Of a DNA stretch of 64,000 nt, positions 16,571 to 24,943 are shown in pieces. The notes beneath the pieces were generated by a model, which saw nothing but the letters and a program-made list of their open reading frames with translations, had not been told where the DNA came from and did no database searches. This DNA comes from Borrelia sp. RT5S. GTDB lineage: Bacteria > Spirochaetota > Spirochaetia > Borreliales > Borreliaceae. Numbering within the stretch: the stretch's first letter is position 1; every line of letters starts with the position of its first letter. The position numbers and the translations under genes were made by a program. The DNA lies in NCBI RefSeq assembly GCF_021165755.1, contig NZ_CP088936.1, positions 558,001 to 622,000 on the forward strand, read 5' to 3'.

Positions 16571-19317
16571 GATTTTCCGGTTTCAATATTTGAGTTTAAA
16601 GGAAGTCTTAACGGATAAGCATTTTCCATCTTTTCTTTGATTATCTTCATTGCTTCTTTGCATTCTTGTTCAGGAGATTCGACTAACATCTCATCATGAA
16701 CTTGTAAAAGTATCTTTGACTTTAACTTTCTAATCCTAAATTCATCATAAACTTTAATCATTGCAATTTTCATTATATCGGCTGCACTTCCCTGAATTGT
16801 ACTGTTTATCGCTATTCTCTCGGCACTTGATCTTTCCGTATAATTTTGGCTATTAATTTCTTTAATATACCTTCTTCTTTTTAAAAGAGTTTCACTATAT
16901 CCATTTTTTCTTACAAAATTTATCTGGTTTGTCATAAAAGTTTCTATTTTGGAGTAAAGAGTAAAATAAGAATCAATAAACTTTTTAGCCTCTTCTCGTG
17001 AAATTGATAAATCTTTCGCAAGTCTAAAATCCGACATTCTATAAATTATTCCAAAATTGATAGATTTTGCCATCCTTCTCATTAAAGGAGTTACCTTATC
17101 TTTGCCTACTTTAAAAAGTTGTGATGCTGTTTCCGTGTGTATGTCTTTCTTGCTTTTGAAAGCTTCGATTAGATTTTCATCTTCTGAAAGATGCGCTAGT
17201 ATCACAAGTTCAATTTGCGAGTAGTCACCAGAGATGAAAATATTTCCTTTATCCGGCTTGAATGCTTCCCTTATTTTACGCCCTCTCTCATCCTTAATTG
17301 GAATGTTTTGTAAGTTGGGTGAAGTGCTTGAAATTCTTCCCGTTGCTGTTCTTATTTGTAAAAAATTGGTGTGTATTTTATTTGTTTTTTTATTAACAAA
17401 ATCTATTAAAATATCTGTGTATGTACTTTTTAACTTTGCAAGCTGTCTGTGTTGTATGATCTTTTCTATAGCATTATGTTGAGGTTTTACTGCTTCTAGT
17501 AATCTAATCTCTGTTGAGTCTTGCTTAGCATCTTCTGGGATATTCAGATTTAATTTTTCAAATAAGACTTCGTGTAGTTGCTTTGTTGAATTTAAGTTAA
17601 ATTCAATACCTATGCTTTCAATTATTTCATTCTCAATTAATTTTAATTCTTTATCAAGTTCACAGCTGTATTGTCTTAGGTAATCTCTGTCAACATAAAT
17701 GCCATTTTCCTCCATATCTGTAATAACTATGCTAAACGGCATTTCTATCTTCATCATCAAGTCTTCAAGATGGTCCTCTTTAAGCTTTTTTGTAAAGATG
17801 TTAAACAACCTGAAAGTAACATCAGCATCCTCGGCGGAGTAATTGGACACTATCTCAAGCGGTACCCCCTTTAAGGTACTATTTTTTGCAACTATTTCTT
17901 CGTATGTTATGTTCTTATGCATTAAATACTTTTCTGCTAAAAAATCAAGAGATACTTTTGTGTTTGAGTCAATAACATAAGCTGCTATCATTGTGTCGAA
18001 GTAAGGAGGAATAGGGTCAAATCCATTATATTTAAGTATTTTATAGTCGAATTTATAATTTTGACCAATTAGCTTGGGCTTCGTTTTAAAAAATTCATTA
18101 AATTTTTGTGCTATATATTCTTTTTCAATAAATTTTTTTTCTTTATTGTCTATTGGAATGTAGTAACCCTCAAATTCTTTAAATGCAACTGAGATTCCAA
18201 TTATTTTGGCTTCATAAGCATTAAAAGATGTTGCTTCTGTATCTATTGCCACACACTGTGCTGTTTTTAGTTTTTCTATTAAGGAGTCAAGTTGTTCTTT
18301 AATCAGTATTGTCTCATATTTGGTATTTTCCTCTTGTATTGTCTTTAAATTGCTTGAATATGGCATTATTGTTTTTAAAATGTCTTTATCTGCTTGATTG
18401 ATAATTGGGATATTCTTTTCAAAGATTGACTTTTGTGTTTGGTTTATGGATGTCTTCCTCAAGATATCTTTCTTGTAAGACTTAATTAGTTTTGTAGCAG
18501 AGTGCTCTTCAAACAGTTCAATGACGTCTTCTTTAAAATCCCCAAGTTTAAATTTGTCAAGGTCAGGCAGTTCTAAATCTTCTACAAGACTAACAAGTTC
18601 GTAGCTTAAGAAAGCATTTTCTTTTTCTTTTATCAAAATTTTCTTGTATTTTTTATTAATGGAATCTATATTCTCGTATATTTCATTTAATGTTTTAAAT
18701 TCACTTAGGAGCTTGGCGGCTCCCTTTTCTCCAATCCCTTTAACACCCGGTATATTGTCTGATCTGTCGCCAACAATGGATAAATAATCCTTTATTTGAG
18801 AACTAGTTATTGAAAATTTTTTCTTCACGTAATCACTGTCCATTTCTACAAAGTTACCATTTTCGAGTTTAAGTATTCTAGTTTTATCTGACATCATTTG
18901 TAGTAAATCTTTGTCTGGAGAGATGATATATGTTAAATAATTACTCGATTCGGCTTTTCTTACAAAACTAGCGATAAGATCATCGGCCTCATACCCTTGT
19001 ATCTCAAAAATTGGAATATTTGCCTTTATTAATCCTTCTTTTATCCAGTAGATTTGAGGTATTAAATCATCAGGAGGGACATCCCTTGTTGATTTGTAGT
19101 CCGGATATTTTTCTTTTCTAAAAGTTTGCGTTTCTGAATCAAAAGTTACAACTAGGCTTTCTGGATTTTTTTCTTTAATTATGAAGAAAAGAGTTTTAAA
19201 AAATCCAAAAAATGCATTGACATTTTCTCCTTTTCTATTAAACAAAGGACTGCTTTTCATTACGTGATAACTTCTAAATATTATATTTAAGGCATCGATG
19301 AGATAAATTGTTTTCAT
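16549..19317 (-). CDS. polA: DNA polymerase I
   Basis: A 922-residue polymerase with three domains. Residues 1-~290 are the 5'-3' exonuclease (DALNIIFRSYH, GYEADDLIAS, GVKGIGEKGAAKLL). Residues ~320-510 are the 3'-5' exonuclease; its motifs look intact (AIDTEATSFNA, IGQNYKFDYK, YSAEDADVTF), so proofreading is expected. The rest is the family A polymerase with TGRISSTSPNLQNIP, DYSQIELVILAHLSED, RRMAKSINFGIIY and LQVHDEMLVE. It fills gaps and removes RNA primers. It overlaps the upstream FlgN-like gene by 4 bases (ATGA) and coaE by 22. Confidence 0.97.
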   Translation of the reverse strand: MKTIYLIDALNIIFRSYHVMKSSPLFNRKGENVNAFFGFFKTLFFIIKEKNPESLVVTFDSETQTFRKEKYPDYKSTRDVPPDDLIPQIYWIKEGLIKANIPIFEIQGYEADDLIASFVRKAESSNYLTYIISPDKDLLQMMSDKTRILKLENGNFVEMDSDYVKKKFSITSSQIKDYLSIVGDRSDNIPGVKGIGEKGAAKLLSEFKTLNEIYENIDSINKKYKKILIKEKENAFLSYELVSLVEDLELPDLDKFKLGDFKEDVIELFEEHSATKLIKSYKKDILRKTSINQTQKSIFEKNIPIINQADKDILKTIMPYSSNLKTIQEENTKYETILIKEQLDSLIEKLKTAQCVAIDTEATSFNAYEAKIIGISVAFKEFEGYYIPIDNKEKKFIEKEYIAQKFNEFFKTKPKLIGQNYKFDYKILKYNGFDPIPPYFDTMIAAYVIDSNTKVSLDFLAEKYLMHKNITYEEIVAKNSTLKGVPLEIVSNYSAEDADVTFRLFNIFTKKLKEDHLEDLMMKIEMPFSIVITDMEENGIYVDRDYLRQYSCELDKELKLIENEIIESIGIEFNLNSTKQLHEVLFEKLNLNIPEDAKQDSTEIRLLEAVKPQHNAIEKIIQHRQLAKLKSTYTDILIDFVNKKTNKIHTNFLQIRTATGRISSTSPNLQNIPIKDERGRKIREAFKPDKGNIFISGDYSQIELVILAHLSEDENLIEAFKSKKDIHTETASQLFKVGKDKVTPLMRRMAKSINFGIIYRMSDFRLAKDLSISREEAKKFIDSYFTLYSKIETFMTNQINFVRKNGYSETLLKRRRYIKEINSQNYTERSSAERIAINSTIQGSAADIMKIAMIKVYDEFRIRKLKSKILLQVHDEMLVESPEQECKEAMKIIKEKMENAYPLRLPLNSNIETGKSWGEMHP

Positions 19318-19718
19318 ATCTTAATATCTACTAAAATTGGATTGTTTTGCTTAAAAAGATATTTAGAGAACGTTGCCTTTGGTATTGTTGATTTTCGTTC
19401 ATAAAGTTCTTTCATCGTTCTGTACGAATTTTGATACAGCATGCATATTTCTTCTCTAAGTGAATTAATATCCTCTATTAAAGCCTCAACTTCTTTCCGT
19501 GTATCGTTCCTCCCCTCTAGCCATGAACTTATGGTGGTATAATAGCCGCTGATGGAAGCCAATATTAAATCTTTTCTAGGGTTTGTGAAATTTAATGTGC
19601 TAATCATCCCTTTGTTGACGTTCTCACTTTCAAACTCCAAAAGAGCTTTTAACTTTTTAAGTTCAAGTGCTAGGTCTTGCAAATACTTTTCTAACATTTG
19701 GTTAACTGACAATATCAA
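19314..19718 (-). CDS. Small helical protein next to fliS, possible FlgN-like chaperone
   Basis: A 134-residue, nearly all-helical protein with heptad-like spacing (LEKYLQDLALELKKLKALLEFE, then NPRKDLILASISGYYTTIS). The pattern of an N-terminal helix with an LLEFE element followed by a Lys-centred segment is reminiscent of FlgN, the chaperone of hook-junction proteins FlgK/FlgL. Its place directly after fliS fits an export-chaperone role. The similarity is weak and not proved. The start is uncertain: TTG 19718 or ATG 19697; the frame overlaps fliS by 17 bases. It overlaps polA by 4. Confidence 0.6.
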   Translation of the reverse strand: MILSVNQMLEKYLQDLALELKKLKALLEFESENVNKGMISTLNFTNPRKDLILASISGYYTTISSWLEGRNDTRKEVEALIEDINSLREEICMLYQNSYRTMKELYERKSTIPKATFSKYLFKQNNPILVDIKI

Positions 19719-20121
19719 TCCCTAATTTTTTGTTGTTAGTACTGTGGCCCTTATTAAGGATTTCCTTCCAAGCCACATGCAGATTTTTAAGATGCTTTAT
19801 TATTTCTTGAATGTTGTCTCTATTTTTTTCTAGTATAACTCGTTCTAATTCTTTGTTTAAAAAAGAGTATATTGAAAACAACTGCTTAGAGATGACACCA
19901 CCGTCTTCAAAATTTAGTGTAGACATCAATTCAATGATTATGTCTTGTGCATGGTACACCCTCTCATCAGCCTTTACTGTACTTTTTAAGTCTTCTTTTT
20001 GATAGAGTTCTTTAGCAATTTCCAAATCTTGTATGGCCCTCTCATAAAGCATCACCAGTAACAAGATAGGGCTTGATGTGTTAATCTGAGTTTTCTTATA
20101 TATATCTTCTTTTAAAGTCAA
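19702..20121 (-). CDS. fliS: Flagellin export chaperone FliS
   Basis: A 139-residue four-helix protein with the FliS pattern: N-terminal YKKTQINTSSPILLLVMLYE, then a helix with AIQDLEIAKELY, the DIIIELMSTLNFEDGGVISKQL block and a last helix ending HVAWKEI. FliS binds the C-terminus of flagellin in the cytoplasm, preventing polymerisation before export. TTG start at 20121, with GGGGA 6 bases ahead. It is 10 bases downstream of cheY1, making a motility-led operon that then runs on into polA and coaE. Confidence 0.92.
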   Translation of the reverse strand: MTLKEDIYKKTQINTSSPILLLVMLYERAIQDLEIAKELYQKEDLKSTVKADERVYHAQDIIIELMSTLNFEDGGVISKQLFSIYSFLNKELERVILEKNRDNIQEIIKHLKNLHVAWKEILNKGHSTNNKKLGIDIVS

Positions 20122-20131
20122 GAATTTTCCC

Positions 20132-20512
20132 CTATTCCAATGTTTTTATTTGCTCTGTTATTTGATCCTCTCTGAAGGGTTTTGTAATATAACCCTTAGC
20201 GCCAAGTTCCAAAGCTTTTTTAATGAGCTCTTGTTTTCCAAGTGCTGTAACCATTAATACATTAATCTTTTTTGAAAATTTATTATTAATTTCATTCATC
20301 CTTTCAAGAGCTGTAATACCATCCATCCCCATCATTGTTATATCAAGGGTTATCAGGTCAATCTCTTCCCGTTGTTCAAACTCCCTAACTGCTTCAAACC
20401 CGTCCTCCGCTTCAAAAAATTCGCTAAAGCCTAATTTTTTCAATATTTTGATCAGATTTTTTCTCATAAAAATAGAGTCATCAACAACTAAGGCTTTTCT
20501 GTTCTCTTTCAA
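20132..20512 (-). CDS. cheY1: CheY-type response regulator (CheY1)
   Basis: A 126-residue single receiver domain. Acid pocket VVDDS (Asp11, Asp12), phospho-acceptor Asp57 (LITLDITMMGMDG), the conserved Thr in VMVTALG and Lys in YITKPF are all present, so it should be phosphorylated and act on the flagellar switch or another target. In B. burgdorferi CheY3 is the essential chemotaxis regulator and CheY1 is dispensable (established for the relative). The start is placed at TTG 20512, because GGGGAG sits 6 bases ahead; the ATG at 20539 would put that site inside the gene. First gene of the operon to the SPOR gene. Confidence 0.92.
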   Translation of the reverse strand: MKENRKALVVDDSIFMRKNLIKILKKLGFSEFFEAEDGFEAVREFEQREEIDLITLDITMMGMDGITALERMNEINNKFSKKINVLMVTALGKQELIKKALELGAKGYITKPFREDQITEQIKTLE

Positions 20513-20856
20513 CTTCCGCTCCCCGATTAATTCTAGCATAATAAGACGTCAAAAGTGATTTTAGACGCTCAATTAAAGATATAATTCATAATTCCCAATT
20601 TTGTTCTTTTTTAGTTATTTTCCCCAAACTTTAGGATCAATTTATTCATTTCTAAGGCAGTTAGCTGTTAAATTTATTTTAATTATTGGATTAGCTTTTT
20701 GATATTGTTTCAACCTCAAACTTTTAAATTTGTTATTTTGTGTCTGAGCCAGAAATTGCTTACACTTTTGTTTCATCTTTCAAAGATAACGTACATTGTT
20801 TGCATTATTTTGTTAGAATATACCTTGAATTTTTAGTAATTTTTGATGCTGAATTT
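20513..20856. other. Divergent intergenic region cheY1/ligA
   Basis: About 340 AT-rich bases between divergent genes. It must hold promoters for the cheY1 operon and ligA, but I find no pair of good -35/-10 boxes with normal spacing. An open frame extends ligA upstream to 20740, but its translation does not match ligases. Confidence 0.4.
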
Positions 20857-22872
20857 ATGAATAAAAAAGTAGAGAGAGAGATTTTATATTTAAAAAATTC
20901 GATCAAAAAATGGAACAAAGAGTATTATGTCGACTCAGCACCAAGTGTAGACGATTTACACTATGATAAATCTCTTTTGCGCCTTCGAGATTTAGAGAAT
21001 AAGTATCCTGAATATAAAACATTAGACACCCCCACTCTTAAGTTTGGGAATGACCTTTTAAATGAGTTTAAAGAAATTGAACACTCTTTTCCTGTGTTAA
21101 GTCTAGATAAGGCTTATGATAAGAGGGAATTATTTTTATGGATTAGTAGGGTGAGATTGGGCGCTTCTAGCTCCAGCTTGGAAGTTTTGAATGGTGTCTC
21201 GGTTGAGCCAAAAATTGATGGATGTTCAATTGTTCTTTATTATGAAGATGGAATACTGAAGAGAGCGCTGACTAGAGGAGATGGACGGGTTGGGAATGAT
21301 GTTACTGAGAATGTTAGAACAATCAAAAATGTTCCTTTACGTATTGATGAAAATGTTGACTTGGTATTACGAGGCGAGATTTATATTAGTAAGGAAAATT
21401 TTTTTAAAATAAATCAAACATTGAAAAACTCTTATGTTAACGCTAGAAATTTAGCCTCAGGTATACTTAGGAGAATAAATAGCAGGGAAGTTGCTAATTT
21501 TCCTTTAGATATTTTTGTTTATGATGCTTTGTATTCTAGCTTAAGCTTTAATACAAATCATGATGCTTTGAATAAGCTTGAAGGGTTGGGATTTAAAGTT
21601 AATCCTTTTTTTAAGATTTTTAATGGCAAAAATTTAGAAGAAGACATTATGAGTTATGTCAAAGAGATAGAGGATAAAAGGAATTCTCTTGAATATGAGA
21701 TTGATGGGGTTGTTCTTAAGGTCGATAGTTTTAGTTTAAGGGAAGCTTTGGGACATACTTCGCATCATCCAAAGTGGTCAATAGCTTATAAATTTGAATC
21801 TCTTACAAGTATTAGCAAGGTGATTGATATTTTTGTTCAGGTTGGTCGAAGTGGTAAAATTACCCCTGTTGCGCATATTGAGAGAGTTTTTGTTTCTGGA
21901 GCTTTTATTGAAAATGCGACTCTGCATAACCAAGATTATATAGATTCTATTGGTTTAAATATTGGAGATATTGTTTCAGTTTCAAGGCGTGGAGACGTAA
22001 TTCCTGCTGTTGAATTAGTAGTTGAAAAGCTTTCCGTTGGTAGTTTTAAAATTTCAAGTAGTTGTCCTTCATGTGGCACATTTTTAGTAAGTGAGGGGTC
22101 TCACCTTTTTTGCGAAAACAAAGGTTGTCCTTCTAGAATAGTTGAACGAATAAAGTATTTTTGTAGTAAAAAATGTATGGATATTGTGGGATTTTCAGAT
22201 AAAACAATTGAGTTTCTCTTTAAAATGGGTTTTATACATTCAGAAATCGATCTTTATACTTTTAATTTTGATAAACTTATTGATTTGAAAGGGTTTAAGC
22301 TTAAGAAAATAGATAAATTTAAAAATTCAATCGAAAACAGCAAAAAGAAACCATTTAGAAAACTACTCCTCAGCATGAGTATTAAGGAAGTTGGGGAGAA
22401 TACAATAGCATTGTTAATTGATAATAATTTAAACTCATTTGACTTGTTTAGTACTCTTTGTAAAGATAAAGAGAATGCCCTTGCAAAGCTTTTAAAAATT
22501 AAGGGAATAGGAGAAAGAACAGCTTTAAATATTATTGAGTCGTTTAATGATGATAATATTTTAAGTAAATTCAATATTTTAAAGGAATTGGGATTTAAAA
22601 TGGAGGAGAACAAGGAAGAGAATCATTTAAATGATTCTTCTTTACTTGGGCAGAAATTTTGCATTACAGGCTCTTTTGAGGAATATTCCAGGCACATTCT
22701 TATTAAGAAATTAACTGAGAAAGGTGCCGTCTTTAGCAATTCAGTTACTAAAGATTTGGACTTTTTACTTGTTGGAAAGAATCCTGGCCTGAAAGTGAGA
22801 AAAGCTGGCGAGCTGGGTATTAAGATCATTGGTGTTTCTGATATTAGAAGTTTAATAGAACTTCAAGATTAG
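20857..22872 (+). CDS. ligA: NAD-dependent DNA ligase
   Basis: A 671-residue ligase that seals nicks in replication and repair, using NAD. Domain Ia starts at residue ~5 with YYVDSAPSVDDLHYDK. The adenylated lysine is Lys119 in VEPKIDG, followed by LTRGDGRVGNDVTENV. The OB domain, a four-Cys zinc finger (CPSCG...CENKGCPSR), helix-hairpin-helix repeats (LKIKGIGERTALNI) and a C-terminal BRCT domain (GQKFCITGSF...LLVGKNPG) follow. ATG 20857 is chosen because the family's N-terminus begins here; the extra 39 codons of the longer frame look non-coding. The ribosome site is weak. Confidence 0.95.
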   Translation: MNKKVEREILYLKNSIKKWNKEYYVDSAPSVDDLHYDKSLLRLRDLENKYPEYKTLDTPTLKFGNDLLNEFKEIEHSFPVLSLDKAYDKRELFLWISRVRLGASSSSLEVLNGVSVEPKIDGCSIVLYYEDGILKRALTRGDGRVGNDVTENVRTIKNVPLRIDENVDLVLRGEIYISKENFFKINQTLKNSYVNARNLASGILRRINSREVANFPLDIFVYDALYSSLSFNTNHDALNKLEGLGFKVNPFFKIFNGKNLEEDIMSYVKEIEDKRNSLEYEIDGVVLKVDSFSLREALGHTSHHPKWSIAYKFESLTSISKVIDIFVQVGRSGKITPVAHIERVFVSGAFIENATLHNQDYIDSIGLNIGDIVSVSRRGDVIPAVELVVEKLSVGSFKISSSCPSCGTFLVSEGSHLFCENKGCPSRIVERIKYFCSKKCMDIVGFSDKTIEFLFKMGFIHSEIDLYTFNFDKLIDLKGFKLKKIDKFKNSIENSKKKPFRKLLLSMSIKEVGENTIALLIDNNLNSFDLFSTLCKDKENALAKLLKIKGIGERTALNIIESFNDDNILSKFNILKELGFKMEENKEENHLNDSSLLGQKFCITGSFEEYSRHILIKKLTEKGAVFSNSVTKDLDFLLVGKNPGLKVRKAGELGIKIIGVSDIRSLIELQD

Positions 22873-22874
22873 AT

Positions 22875-24701
22875 TTATTTTATTACTCTTATATCCTTAA
22901 ATTCAGATTCTAGGTCTTTGTATAAGGAATCTATTTCGTTAGTACTCTCTATTTCTATTAAATTTCTAAAGAAAGGTTCTTTGTGTTTCAGTGATGGGTT
23001 AATGAAATAATTCTTTATATGATGTCTTGAAATTAACTCATAAACTTCTCTTGCTCTGTATAAACTTTTTGTTGGCTCTATTTCAACATAGTATTTGTTT
23101 GGTTTTCTAAAAGCGAAGTTATTTCCCTTTTCTTTAAAGTTGTAGTTATTTAAATACGTGTCTGGATATATTTGAAAGTTGGCAGGTTTTATTCCGGTCA
23201 TTTTTTCGTTATTTTTATGAGTCATTTCTTTAACCTTCATTTTTTCTTGTGGAAATGGTTCTATGCTGTTTGTTATTGCACTTTCTTTGCCCTGTTCTGG
23301 GGGGGAGGCCGCCTTGGAGGGGCGTATTTCTGAACGTTCCTCTTCTTGCTTGCCTTTTATTTCTTTGTGCTCTTTCATTAAAAGGTCTTTCTTTTCAGAA
23401 TTTGCCAATTCTTTTTGAAGGGTTGAAATAGTATTTTCATTTTCTTTTAATCTTTTTTCTAATGCATTTATTTCATCTTGCTTGCTATTGATTTTACTTT
23501 CATTCTCCCTGTATGACTCTTCAGTTTTTTCAATTCTTTCTTTCAGCTCATTGATTATTTTTTCTACAGAAGATAAATTAAGTTCTATATCTTCCAAACT
23601 GTTGTTTTCATTATTATTTCTATGTAAATTTGTTAACTCCTTTTGGAGAGCTAGAATATTATCTTCATTGTGTGTAATTCTGTCGTCAAGTTCCCCAAGC
23701 ACCCGATAATTGTTGTCAACATTATCTTCATTGTGTGTAATTCTGCCGTCAAGTTCCCCAAGCACCCGATAATTGTTACCAACATTATCTTCATTGTGTG
23801 TAATTCTGTCGTCAAGTTCCCCAAGCATCCGAGAATTGTTGTCAACATTATCTTCGTTGTGTGTAATTCTGTTGTCAAGTTCCCTAAGTACCCGAGAATT
23901 GTTATCAATACTATCTTCATTATGGGTAATTCTGTCGTCAAGTTCTCTTACCACTTGTGCTTCTGAATGGAAATGTTGTGGTTCTTGATCATAATACTCA
24001 TTATTTTCTGTTGTGTAATCATAATTTTGATTTGGCACATGTTTACCCTGATCGTCATCATACTCTTGTTCATTTTCCTCATAAGTATCTTCTTGTGGCT
24101 CAGAATTATTGCCTAGTAAGTGTCCTTTTTTGTTGATTAACCTTTTTATCTCTTCAATTTCCTGTTTTAAGCTTTTTGCTAGATTCTCGTACTCTTCATC
24201 CTTCCTTTCAATATGCTCTGTATTCTTGTTTTGTAAAAGCCTTTCTATGTTTTCCATTTTATGTTCATAGCTTTCAATTTTAAGCTTTAATTCATCTATG
24301 TTTGTTCCGGGTCTTGCATCATGCATATTTGGATTTTCAAAAGAATATTTTTTTGATCTTAAGTATTGTGGATAGTGTAATTCTTTACCACGAAGGCTAT
24401 CGTTTGTTGGTCTATTTTTGTCTAATCTTTGGAGCTGTTCCAAATCACTAAATTCAAGCTTATTTGATTTTCTACTATCAATATTAGATTTGTTTGAAGC
24501 ACTGCCCTGTGGAGTTTTCCTGCTCTCATTATTCTCATTTTGGAAATCTTCACTTAAGTCTTCTTTTGGGATGTAAACAGCAGAGGGACTTATTATGGTA
24601 TCGCTTGCAGCAACAGGTTCAGTTCCACTGAAAAGCGATGCGTATGGAAATAGAGAAAAAATATTAAGAAGTGTGAAAAGTTTCTTGCCACCTTTATCCA
24701 T
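22875..24701 (-). CDS. Exported coiled-coil protein with tandem repeats
   Basis: A 608-residue protein: signal peptide MDKGGKKLFTLLNIFSLFPY, a polar, low-complexity N-terminal third rich in Asn/Ser/Glu (EENEQEYDDDQGKH), a long coiled coil (about residues 130-440) and a compact C-terminal ~110 residues (PNKYYVEIEPTKSLYRARE) that looks globular. Inside the coil, four and a half 21-residue units of the form ELDxRITHNEDNVDNN are encoded by a 63-bp tandem repeat. The start at 24701 has AGGA 6 bases ahead; the open frame continues to 24755. It may be a periplasmic structural protein; function unknown. It converges with ligA, 2 bases apart. Confidence 0.82.
   Translation of the reverse strand: MDKGGKKLFTLLNIFSLFPYASLFSGTEPVAASDTIISPSAVYIPKEDLSEDFQNENNESRKTPQGSASNKSNIDSRKSNKLEFSDLEQLQRLDKNRPTNDSLRGKELHYPQYLRSKKYSFENPNMHDARPGTNIDELKLKIESYEHKMENIERLLQNKNTEHIERKDEEYENLAKSLKQEIEEIKRLINKKGHLLGNNSEPQEDTYEENEQEYDDDQGKHVPNQNYDYTTENNEYYDQEPQHFHSEAQVVRELDDRITHNEDSIDNNSRVLRELDNRITHNEDNVDNNSRMLGELDDRITHNEDNVGNNYRVLGELDGRITHNEDNVDNNYRVLGELDDRITHNEDNILALQKELTNLHRNNNENNSLEDIELNLSSVEKIINELKERIEKTEESYRENESKINSKQDEINALEKRLKENENTISTLQKELANSEKKDLLMKEHKEIKGKQEEERSEIRPSKAASPPEQGKESAITNSIEPFPQEKMKVKEMTHKNNEKMTGIKPANFQIYPDTYLNNYNFKEKGNNFAFRKPNKYYVEIEPTKSLYRAREVYELISRHHIKNYFINPSLKHKEPFFRNLIEIESTNEIDSLYKDLESEFKDIRVIK
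23658..23951. repeat. 63-bp in-frame tandem repeat
   Basis: Four full units (23658-23720, 23721-23783, 23784-23846, 23847-23909) and a partial fifth (to about 23951), each 63 bases and coding 21 residues on the minus strand. Neighbouring copies differ by only a few bases, which suggests recent expansion. Because the unit length is a multiple of three, copy-number change keeps the frame. Confidence 0.92.
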
Positions 24702-24881
24702 AAATATCCTACCGAGGGCGTTCGATGCCCACAATTCATGGATTGATACTAACATAATTTTTAAAAATTATCAAAAAAGGTTTAAAGCTCATATGGGGGT
24801 AATTTGGGGGTAAAGTAGACTGAGTTCATCTGATTAGATATTGCTAGTTTAGCTAACTTTGGTATTAGCAATGTTTCTTAT

Positions 24882-24908
24882 TTTACATAGTAATTTTGTT
24901 GGTATTAT
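24882..24908 (+). promoter_or_regulatory. Possible promoter of the xanthine-oxidase-like operon
   Basis: TTTACA (24882-24887) and TATTAT (24903-24908) preceded by TGG (extended -10). The spacing is 15, short. An inverted repeat ATTGCTA/TAGCAAT lies just upstream (24840-24872). Confidence 0.35.
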
Positions 24909-24943
24909 GACATAATTGTGTAGTTTCTTAAGTATTAGTTTTC

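Noticed and set aside
16549-19317. Loss of proofreading in polA
   Set aside because: The DTE, NxxxD and YxxxD motifs of the 3'-5' exonuclease are all visible.
20740-20856. N-terminal extension of DNA ligase
   Set aside because: The 39 extra residues are not like any ligase and the family N-terminus begins at ATG 20857.
23651-23966. Open frames on both strands through the 63-bp repeat
   Set aside because: They exist only because the repeat unit is a multiple of three and lacks stops in several frames; no ribosome site, and the minus-strand coiled coil continues on both sides.
24840-24872. Inverted repeat ATTGCTA/TAGCAAT as a terminator
   Set aside because: Loop too long and no T-run; perhaps an operator, but not enough evidence to call.
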